DNA of 64,000 nt from Xenoacremonium recifei (Eukaryota > Ascomycota > Sordariomycetes > Hypocreales > Nectriaceae), in the NCBI GenBank assembly GCA_012184525.1, contig WOFQ01000045.1, positions 1 to 64,000 of the forward strand. The letters run 5' to 3'. Position 1 is the stretch's first letter. Every line of letters starts with the position of its first letter. Both the position numbers and the translations under genes were made by a program. The notes beneath the pieces are model-generated. The model searched no databases. It was given only the letters and a program-made list of their open reading frames with translations, and was not told the DNA's origin. Positions 56,095 to 64,000 of the stretch are shown here, in pieces.

Positions 56095-56484
56095 GGCTGC
56101 CGGGATTTTCTCATAATGAAGGCGAGCATAAAGGCGCGATGTCCCGGCGCAAGCCCCGTATGAAGCAGAAGTGAAGTTGCAGGTCTGAGGTCGGATGGAG
56201 TTGCATCATCCCCGCGACGCGACCCTCATGCTAGACGCGTTTCAGCGGCTCCCCGCGCTAAAGTGGCTCGGTTTACAGCGGGATGGTCAGGCACGACCTG
56301 GAGCTTAAACTTTGAAAGTTTCCTTCCAGAACAGCTCCAGCTCTGCCTGCGCAAAATCAACATTTGTCTTCTTCTCTTCCGCAGCATCCGCTGCTCAAGC
56401 CATCACGCGCCCAATTATAATTGCCTCCCGCACCTCAACATCATAGCAAGCTCCAATTGCCGAAGCCCGCCTCACAGCGCCGAG
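56095..56484. other. Divergent promoter of GCP-type gene / EAF7
   Basis: 390 bp shared promoter; nothing coding. Confidence 0.5.
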
Positions 56485-57418
56485 ATGCCGCCTAGAAAAC
56501 GAGCTCGTGGGAGCGCCCAGCCCACGGCGACACCGACACCAGCACGAACTGACGATGCTATGGACATCGACACTCCTCAAGCGGTGGAGGCAGGTGATGA
56601 GCTAGCAGATGCGAAAGATGCTTCAAATGGCTATAATGCGCTATGGACAGACGACCAGGTAGCATCGCTCTTCAAAGGCGTCATCCGTTGGAAACCCGCA
56701 GGTTCGTCACCCAGCAAACACGCCCTTCATGAGACATCCTCCTGACAAGTCTGCAGGCATGCACAAACATTTTCGGATGATAGCAATATCCGAGCACCTG
56801 CGAAACCACGGCTTCGACCCAGACCTGTACCCTCACACACGCATCCCGCACATCTGGCAGAAGCTACGCACCTACTACAACCTCGAGATCATTGACGAGC
56901 GCGAGAACTTTGACGACGAGGAGCTGGACGACAAATACGTCGAGTTCTCACTGCCGCGCGACATCTTCTGGGACGCCATGATGGCCCGTCGCCTCGCCGA
57001 CCCCAGCGAGGCACCCACGTCTCCCCCCGAGCTGGAGCTCTCGCCCTCGCCGCACCGCAAGCGCAAGCGCGCCGACACGAAGACGCGAGGCACATCTGTG
57101 GACACAGAGGAAGGCACAGATGCGCCGTCGCCGGCTGCAAGGGCCAGTACCAGAACCTCGCGCTCGCGGAAGAGGGCTGCGAGTCAGGTGAAGGAGAAGG
57201 AGAAGGAGAAGGAAAAGGAAAAGAGCGAGAAGCCGGACAAGGCGGACAAGGCGGAGACGACTGAGGAGGAGGATGCCGCGTCCGGCGAGAGTAGCGGCTC
57301 GGCGGATGAGGAGGAGAGTGCTGAGGAGAGCGGGACGCCTGCACCGAGGTCGACGAGGAGAGCTGGACGAGCGCAGTCGACTAGACAGCAAAGGGTGAGA
57401 CCTCGACGTCGGCGTTGA
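56485..57418 (+). CDS. EAF7: NuA4 subunit Eaf7 (CT20/MRGBP family)
   Basis: Eaf7 belongs to the Eaf5/7/3 module of the NuA4 histone H4/H2A acetyltransferase. Exons 56485-56701 and 56757-57418 give 292 residues. The CT20 domain (about 50-135) reads ALWTDDQVASLFKGVIRWKPA, intron, GMHKHFRMIAISEHLRNHGF, HIWQKLRTYYNLEIIDEREN and EFSLPRDIFWDAMM. The C-half is disordered with alternating basic (RKRKRAD) and acidic runs, including a KEKEKEKEKEKEKS tract. The start MPPRKRARGS is preferred over upstream in-frame ATGs, which lie in leader-like sequence. Confidence 0.92.
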
Positions 57419-57636
57419 GAAGGAAACGACAGGTAGAACTCTGCCACTCTCAGCAACGATGATTGCGCCCCTGGTTATGGCAGATGAAAAAGGAAGTATG
57501 TGGAATAGATACCCAATTGTAATATCATTACGGAGCACTACGGAATAGAAGGCTGGCTGGTTCGGTTTGGTTTCGTTTCTCATAAGACATCCCTCCCGTC
57601 ACTATATCATTCTCTGCAATATCTGCCCGCATAGTT
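57419..57636. other. Convergent EAF7 / RRN5 3' spacer
   Basis: Short convergent spacer; nothing coding. Confidence 0.5.
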
Positions 57637-59388
57637 CTACGAGCCCTTCTCGTCCTCCCACTGACTCCGGAAATTTATCCTCGTCCTCCACCCTCGCCCT
57701 ATAGGATACATGCTCTCGACGTCCATCTTAGATCGTAACAACGGCCCAGGCTCTGGCGGCTTCGGTATCTCCATAGGCGGCTTCCGTTGCAAAAGCTCCC
57801 ACATCTCGGTCTCGGCTTGGTGGTTCGCGTATTGGTCGCACGTTTCTGCGTAGAGTTCCTGCTGCCGTTCCATGGCAATACGATTCTTCAATGATTGCTT
57901 CGTCCGGTACGTCTCCGGGAAGTCTGCGGCGGAGTATTGTAGGACCTCAAGGGCCTCTTGGTTGATCCCGGATTCTTCGTCTTCTGATGGGGATAGTATC
58001 CCCTCTTTATCGTCGTCACTGGCGAGTTCGAACTCCTCGTCTGAGCCGTCCTCATCCTTGATGCTTTGTATGAGATCCCTGTCTCTAATGGTTATTCGAG
58101 CCGAACCAGAGTCTGGCGTCTCCGTCCCTAGCAACTCGGTCTCGGCCAAGGCGGCTTCTACCTCATCAAAGGTCAGAGGCTCCTCTGCTGCATCCTCGTC
58201 ACTCCGATCCGGTGGTTCGTGGTAGACTTTAAGCCGAAGTCGCCGGGCGCATTTCCTCCAGAACTCATGGCTGTTCAGCTCAAGTCCCAAAGACGTGACG
58301 GCAGCTTCGACGTCGCTCCGCCGCACGATCCCCCGAGTTGACGAGACGAGTTCCTTCTTGGCTCTTATTCTGGACATGCTAATGAAGATTGTTGTCTGGA
58401 CCAGTCGCCTTGTGAAAGATAATGCCAAAGAGTAGAAGTCTTCGAAGGTTGTCGCCCACATCGATGGGAGATGGTCGTCAATGAAGTGCCAGTTATCGCT
58501 GGGAATAGATGAGTTCATAAAAATGCGCTCGGACAATGTCAACCAAGCCGAAGTGTTGAGAATCGGTACAAATGTGAGTGGTCGATCTCCCGCAATCTCT
58601 TCGCCTTTGTCCAGTTTTCTCGCCAGCCTTGGCGTGATATCCCAGGCTGCACCCCATTTGCCCTCTTCTCTCTGCTCTTCCTTGCGCTCTTGTCGTACAG
58701 AAACCGCATCAGCCGCCTCGTCAAGGGCGTGGCAGCACTGTTGGCTGAGTTCGATAGCGGCAGGATATTCCGCGACCTCGAGAGGAGGCTCAAGTCCCTC
58801 AGTCAAGCGAGCCTGGTGGCCGTTTCCCAGAATGTGGAGGTAGTGATTCACCTCCACAACGCTTTTGGTCCCGATGAAGCTCGCAATTCCAGGAAGATTG
58901 TCCCTCCCAAGCCTTGCCAAGGCTTCGAAGAATAGTTTCTTCTCCAAGCGCGACCAGAATGTGAGACCCAGCTGGCTGGCCTCTATATTGTGAGCATCAT
59001 CCTCGAGATAGACTCGATGAGACGCATCCTCAATATCTCTATTAAGTAGATCCAGATAGTCAACATTGAGGACACCTTTGTGACGTTTGAAAGGCTGAGG
59101 GTCGTCAAGAGCGCTATCAGCTGGCCGTTTCAGCGAGTAGCGTTTCCCTTCTTCCAACCCATTTTCCTCGTCTTCGTCTTCGTCCTCGTCCTCGTCCTCG
59201 TTGCTTCCTGAGGGTACTTCGTCATCTTGGCTGTCGGTGTCGGCACCGTTGCTTGAATGGCTGCTAGGGTCTGGCTTCGTTAAGATGTCTCTTATTTGTT
59301 CGTTTATGGCTCCAGACTTCCATTTGCTCGGCTCATCGTCGTCCTCTTCACGGGAAGGCCACTCATAGTCTGAATCCATTGTCTGCAA
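57637..59388 (-). CDS. RRN5: Probable RNA polymerase I upstream activation factor Rrn5
   Basis: Intronless, 583 residues (or 580 from the second Met, MDSDYEWPS). Rrn5 is a subunit of the UAF that loads RNA polymerase I on rDNA promoters. The acidic N-tail holds an EDEDEDEDEDEEN tract. A SANT-like segment (about 145-185) reads FWSRLEKKLFFEALARLGRD then NLPGIASFIGTKSVVEVNHY, the feature that points to Rrn5. A later segment (about 345-395) of paired helices includes FYSLALSFTRRLVQTTIFIS and RRSDVEAAVTSLGLELNSHE, compatible with a histone-like fold. The C-half is acidic. Identification rests on the SANT pattern and overall layout, so another SANT protein is possible. Confidence 0.68.
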   Translation of the reverse strand: MQTMDSDYEWPSREEDDDEPSKWKSGAINEQIRDILTKPDPSSHSSNGADTDSQDDEVPSGSNEDEDEDEDEDEENGLEEGKRYSLKRPADSALDDPQPFKRHKGVLNVDYLDLLNRDIEDASHRVYLEDDAHNIEASQLGLTFWSRLEKKLFFEALARLGRDNLPGIASFIGTKSVVEVNHYLHILGNGHQARLTEGLEPPLEVAEYPAAIELSQQCCHALDEAADAVSVRQERKEEQREEGKWGAAWDITPRLARKLDKGEEIAGDRPLTFVPILNTSAWLTLSERIFMNSSIPSDNWHFIDDHLPSMWATTFEDFYSLALSFTRRLVQTTIFISMSRIRAKKELVSSTRGIVRRSDVEAAVTSLGLELNSHEFWRKCARRLRLKVYHEPPDRSDEDAAEEPLTFDEVEAALAETELLGTETPDSGSARITIRDRDLIQSIKDEDGSDEEFELASDDDKEGILSPSEDEESGINQEALEVLQYSAADFPETYRTKQSLKNRIAMERQQELYAETCDQYANHQAETEMWELLQRKPPMEIPKPPEPGPLLRSKMDVESMYPIGRGWRTRINFRSQWEDEKGS

Positions 59389-59960
59389 GTAATAGAGCCA
59401 GCTTCTGAATTATTTTCAGTCGACTGAATCATGGTCGAAAGCGAGCGCAAAGGCTAAAGTCCTAACTCGAAGGGATGAATGATCGACAAGGTCGAGGTTT
59501 AGTTCTGCGATTCATTCTTGTAATGGGTAAGTAAGTGGGTTTGAGTGAGAGGAAGTTGAAGAAATGTGAATCAGACAATTTGAAACGGAGTTTTACCGTG
59601 GAAAACGGATGAAAGGCGGCGAAGGATCAACACTATAATGATGTTCACGATACCACATTCGAGAATCTTGAAATATAGAAAAATGTAAATTCATAACCCT
59701 ATTATAGGCTCAAGATACACATAGGTTTCTTTATCTTCCAAATACAAATTATCTTTCTGCTAGAAGACGGGCGCAGGATGCTCCGTTTTGTGGGTTCTAT
59801 AACGGAGCCACGACAATGAAACCTTGTCGAGGATTACATAAGATCCTAGTGTACCGTAATTGGACTGCAACCTCCACGGATCTATCATCGAACTCTTCAC
59901 TCTGCATCCCCCTTACAGTAAGAAACCATTACCCCTGCATTGCGCATACCATCATGTACC
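59389..59960. other. Divergent promoter RRN5 / IRC3
   Basis: AT-rich, no coding seen. Confidence 0.5.
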
Positions 59961-61944
59961 ATGCTACGTGCAGTCGCAAGAGGGCTGTTTCGGCCAGTTG
60001 GCGGAACTCGCAGTCATGTTCAAGCCCAGGTGTTTAAAGCTTTTGCGACAACCCTGGCCCATAACAAAGTCCAGCTGCGAGACTATCAGCTTGAGTGTAT
60101 CCAATCAGTTCTGAAGTCCTTGAAATCTGGACATAAACGCGTCGGCGTTTCGTTGGCCACCGGAAGTGGGAAGACTGTATTTCAGGTTCATTTCTTCATT
60201 TGGATGGACTAAGACTAATTCTAGCCAGGTAATCTTCACACATCTCATAGACCAGATCCCTCCCGTCTCAGAGAATGCTGGACGCACTCTCATCTTAGCC
60301 CACCGGCGTGAGCTGGTCGAGCAAGCAGCAAACCACTGCCAAAGGGCTTATCCGGACAAGACAATTGAGATTGAAATGGGAAACCTACATGCCACTGGAA
60401 CAGCAGACATCACCATCGCCAGCGTTCGAAGCATCACGTCTAAGGGCCGCTTGTCGAAATTCGATCCATCAACCTTCAAGCTTGTCTTGGTCGATGAGGC
60501 GCATCACATAGTTGCACCGGGCTATTTGCAAGTCCTTAGACATTTTGGGCTGGAAGAAAAGCGACCAGACTCGCCAAACCTAGTAGGAGTCTCCGCAACG
60601 TTCTCACGATTCGATGGTGTCAGACTCGGTGCTGCTATCGACGAGATCGTCTACCACAGAGATTACGTCGATATGATCTCGAAGAAGTGGCTTTCGGATG
60701 TTATTTTCACCACGGTGGCCTCCACCGCGAATTTATCTTCGGTCAAGAGCAATACGTTTGGTGACTTTCAAACGGGAGAGCTTTCAAAAGCCGTCAATAC
60801 GGCAAAGATCAACGAGATTACTGTTCGCAGCTGGATGGCCAAGGCTCCTGAAAGGAGATCAACGCTCGTCTTCTGCGTCGACCTGGCGCACGTCGCTGGT
60901 TTGACAGAGACCTTTCGCAAATACGGGTTCGACGCCAGGTTTGTGACTGGAGACACGCCGAAATTGGAAAGAGGAGAAATACTTGAGGCTTTCAGACAGA
61001 GAAGATTCCCAGTGCTGGTCAACTGCGGCGTCTTTACCGAAGGCACAGATATCCCGAACATTGATTGCATTGTTCTCGCCAGACCAACAAGATCACGGAA
61101 TCTGTTGATCCAGATGATTGGGCGGGGTATGCGACTTTATCCCGGGAAGGAGAACTGCCACATAATTGATCTAGTGTCCAGCCTGGAAACTGGGATTGTT
61201 ACAACACCAACCTTGTTCGGTCTGGACCCCAACGAACTGGTCGAGAAGGCCACAGCAAAAGACATGGAAAGGATACGCGTCGTACAAGAACGCGAGCTAT
61301 CACTCAGCTCGACTCCGGAGACCCCGAATGCCTCGGATGCCATCACTTTCACCGATTACTCGTCTGTCCTCGATCTAATCGCGGACACCTCCGGAGAGAA
61401 GCACATACGAAGCATCAGCAAACATGCATGGGTCCAAACGGGGCGGGATAAGTTTGTGCTCGCAGCTCCAAGTGGCTCCTATATCAGGATCGAGAGATTG
61501 AGTGAAAGCCTCGGTACGTCGAGCCCGGTCTACCGTGCCGTCGAGGTTCGTGCTCTCCCGCCAGGAATGACAAAGTCCCCATTTGCAATGCCCCGGGAGC
61601 TTCTCACTGCGGCAACATTCGACGATGCAGTACACGGGGCCGACAGCTTTGCCTCAAACTCATATCCCCGCACATTTATCAACAGATATCAGACCTGGCG
61701 ATCTCTTCCACCCACCGACGGTCAGCTCAGCTACATCAACAAGCTTCGAGGCAAGGCCAAACCGTTGACGGCCAGGGACTTGACAAAGGGCAAAGCCACG
61801 GATATGATCACCAAGCTCAAGCATGGGGCGCGTGGCCGTTTCGCAAAGATCGAGGCGGATCAGCGCCGGAAGGAGAAACAGGCGGCGATCCTGGAAGCTC
61901 GGGAGAACCGAGAGCGCGTGCGAGTCGGGCCCGTTGGCGGGTGA
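59961..61944 (+). CDS. IRC3: Mitochondrial DEAD/DEAH-box helicase Irc3
   Basis: Irc3 is a superfamily 2 ATP-dependent helicase of mitochondrial DNA maintenance. Exons 59961-60176 and 60229-61944 give 643 residues. The N-terminus MLRAVARGLFRPVGGTRS is basic without acids, as expected of a mitochondrial presequence. Helicase motifs appear in order: Q-like LRDYQLECIQ, motif I ATGSGKT (its final Thr is the last codon of exon 1), Ia LAHRREL, II DEAHH, III SATFSRFDG, IV LVFCVDLAHV, V TDIPNIDCIVLARPT and VI QMIGRGMRLY. The C-terminal third (about 430-643) matches the Irc3-specific extension with TDGQLSYINKL. The 52-nt intron splits motif I exactly between GKT and VIF. Confidence 0.9.
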
Positions 61945-62756
61945 GACGATGGACATTGCAGGATCCATGGCTTACGAACAACGGCACACCACTTACTTAT
62001 AATGACGATTTGTACAATACGACACTGTATACGGGAGCAGGAGTCATGGCGTTACGGACCAGGACGGGACTATACCGAGATCGTTCAGCCTTCTAGAAAC
62101 GGCTTCCAGAGCGACGAGAGAATTACCATGTGTATCATCAATCCAACTCATACCCCCGCCACTGCTACCCAACAACGTAGCAAACACCGCAACTCTCCAG
62201 AACGTGCCGCATCATCATGTACCGCCGAGTCCTCCTCCTCCTCCTCAACTCAGTGATAAGGCAGCCCAGTCCTATTCATCCGATCTCTTCTCAAATCGCG
62301 ACGGTTACGCCCTGATTCAAGAGCCTCCTCGTCCCCGACCACATTACTGGCAGCTGCAGACATGCCTCTGAATGATGACGTCTCCCTGGTTGGCCTGTGT
62401 ATTCCCAGCCCTATGACAGTGATTCACTGTAAAGGTGAGCGCGAATGTGAGAGCCGCAGCCATGGCTCCAGCCCCCGATTTTCAAAAGTCGACGTCGAGC
62501 GCATTGTTGTTTTCTCTGAACACACAATATTTTTGTTATTTTTGTGCCTTGTCTGGTTGTGTTCTGGAAAGACGTTGTCAGAAGAACATCACATCGAACT
62601 CATATCAACCCCGTGTATCCGCCTCATAACTAGTTGAGCTGCACTTGAAGCGGATTTCTTTTCTTTTCACTTGGAATACGCATTCAGCGCTTTCGCCGTC
62701 AGAGTTGTGTATCTTCTCAAGCTTCAAAGAACGGCGCTGCGCCTGCGCAACTCATC
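61945..62756. other. IRC3 to unknown-gene intergenic region
   Basis: No gene supported; it probably contains the IRC3 3' end and the promoter of the gene that runs off the right edge. Confidence 0.45.
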
Positions 62757-64000
62757 ATGTCAAACATACGAACAAACCAGAAGCGCGACTCTGGCGTTGC
62801 GATCTTTGCGACTCAGCAACAGCTTGAAGCAGCTCCAGGCAGTCCTGGTCTTCTGAGCCTTCTTCTCAAACCCAAGACAAAGACCGGTTCTCCTACGCCG
62901 CGTGCTGTTCCGACGATTCAGGTCCAACCGCCTTCTACGATGAGTACACCCACGGAGACGCCCCTCGCGTTCTACCTCCCTACGGAAGAGGGCGAAGCCC
63001 CTGAGATTCGAGCGCGATCACCAGTGCCGCTGAAGGAACACGCTATTACTGCTTTTGATATCGGCCAGAACGGACGCCGGGCGAAACCTGGCTTGCTAGA
63101 TACTCGGGATTTTCCCCCAGTGTTCTCGGAGAGCGTCAGCCCACCGGCCTTCCTCCCTCCCATCCACAAGAAGAACGGCCTGGCTATTCCACAAGCGAAG
63201 GAGTCTATTCTCCCTAACAGCAACAACCTACCAGTCCATCTTGCAGGCGATGCGCTCTTCAGTAGAGATCGACGACCAGAGAAGCCCAAGACCAAGTTCG
63301 GCAAGACACTCATCGTCTCCGATCAGAGCGCTTCTCCCTCCCCAGGCGTGCCCAAGAAGTCCAACGAATCAGCCCACGTCGCCGTCTCATCGGACCCTAC
63401 TACCGTCTCAGGGACGTCCGACGGGAAAGCCGGGGATGGCAGCTTCCAAACCGGACCTGCCATCAACCCGAACAGATTCGCTGGCCTTGTGGTAAGTACA
63501 TGCCCCCTTCTGAGCCTCACATTCCAACATCTAACACAAAGTCAGCCCTCGGAGATCAATTTCAAGAAGCCGTCGCAGGCTCAGAAGCCTTCAACTGCGC
63601 AGACTAGAGACCCCAACACTCCGAGACGTATCCAGCGCGATGACTTCACCAAACTCAAGCCCGCCCTCATCGAAAAGGAGGCCAATCCCAACCTGCGCAA
63701 ATACCCTCCCCCCAGCGGCGCTCTCTATCCTGCTTCCGCCGCCATCTTCACCCAACCACCCCTCATCTCGCGCGCCAAATTCCTGGATCTTGAGCGTGTA
63801 GTCGACCAATACAGTGCCGAGACGGCCAAGCTCACAACCGCCGTGGCAGAATGTGGCGCCTCCCGCGACGAGACCTACGAAGCCGCCATGGTCATCCAAG
63901 ACGCCCTCGAAAAGGAGCGCGCCCGCCTCGACAACCTGCGCTTCAATCTCACGCCCTCCAAGTCCCGCGACGGCCGTCCTAAGCCCCGAAACTCGCGCGA
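62757..64000 (+). CDS. Unrecognised Pro/Ser-rich protein (3' truncated by window edge)
   Basis: Family not recognised. Exon 1 (62757-63491) starts MSNIRTNQKRDSGVAIFATQ and ends NPNRFAGLV. A GTAAGT donor and an AGTCAG acceptor with a CTAAC branch site define a 54-nt intron (63492-63545). Exon 2 continues with QUERY-free open sequence to the edge, at least 396 residues in all. Exon 1 is disordered (Pro, Ser, Lys). Exon 2 contains a possible coiled coil (AKFLDLERVVDQYSAETAKL, then YEAAMVIQDALEKERARLDN). The intron is a multiple of three without a stop, so retention would insert 18 residues rather than truncate. No upstream exon could be established, so the start is provisional. Confidence 0.68.
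   Translation, partial: MSNIRTNQKRDSGVAIFATQQQLEAAPGSPGLLSLLLKPKTKTGSPTPRAVPTIQVQPPSTMSTPTETPLAFYLPTEEGEAPEIRARSPVPLKEHAITAFDIGQNGRRAKPGLLDTRDFPPVFSESVSPPAFLPPIHKKNGLAIPQAKESILPNSNNLPVHLAGDALFSRDRRPEKPKTKFGKTLIVSDQSASPSPGVPKKSNESAHVAVSSDPTTVSGTSDGKAGDGSFQTGPAINPNRFAGLVVSTCPLLSLTFQHLTQSQPSEINFKKPSQAQKPSTAQTRDPNTPRRIQRDDFTKLKPALIEKEANPNLRKYPPPSGALYPASAAIFTQPPLISRAKFLDLERVVDQYSAETAKLTTAVAECGASRDETYEAAMVIQDALEKERARLDNLRFNLTPSKSRDGRPKPRNSR

Overview
The window is nuclear DNA of a filamentous ascomycete (Pezizomycotina). The signs are short introns (mostly 46-80 nt) with CTAAC/CTGAC-type branch sites, compact alternating-strand gene order, and fungus-specific orthologues such as UMP1, DASH Dad4, Nca2, Ufe1 and Rrn5. 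The class is not certain; gene structures look most like Sordariomycetes or their relatives. I support 25 protein genes by reconstructing splice junctions that restore the family reading frame. I saw no tRNA, rRNA, transposon or CRISPR array.

Left arm (1-24.9 kb), housekeeping: 5' part of GOT1 (runs off the left edge next to a poly-G run), IES6, DAD4, ARP5, a Yap-type bZIP factor, pterin-4a-carbinolamine dehydratase, ERG25, NCA2, an HLTF/Rad5-like HIRAN-SNF2-RING ATPase, ESF2, NMD3 and one unrecognised conserved-looking protein. IES6 and ARP5 encode partner subunits of one INO80 module, and ESF2 and NMD3 are both ribosome-biogenesis genes.

Middle (25-32.2 kb), accessory: three same-strand genes encode a TPR protein with a C-terminal CHAT cysteine peptidase, a small beta-rich protein with an acidic tail, and a caspase-like (C14) protein with a C-terminal beta-rich module. 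Two clan CD peptidases flanking a small protein suggest a regulated-cell-death or allorecognition-like proteolytic module. This is the best candidate for an undescribed system. The TPR-CHAT gene also has a 21-bp tandem repeat, a CRE-like palindrome and an upstream reading frame overlapping its start codon.

Right arm (33.9-64 kb), again mostly housekeeping: aspartate aminotransferase, UFE1 (syntaxin 18), an MFS drug:H+ antiporter, EMC4, a small orphan with an internal duplication, beta-adaptin, a prenylated UBL3-like protein, UMP1, a GCP5/6-type gamma-tubulin complex protein, EAF7, RRN5, IRC3 and a 3'-truncated unknown gene.

A recurrent feature is minute first coding exons: ATG alone in DAD4 and UMP1, 6 nt in the TPR-CHAT gene, 11 nt in ERG25, 21 nt in NCA2 and 22 nt in GOT1.
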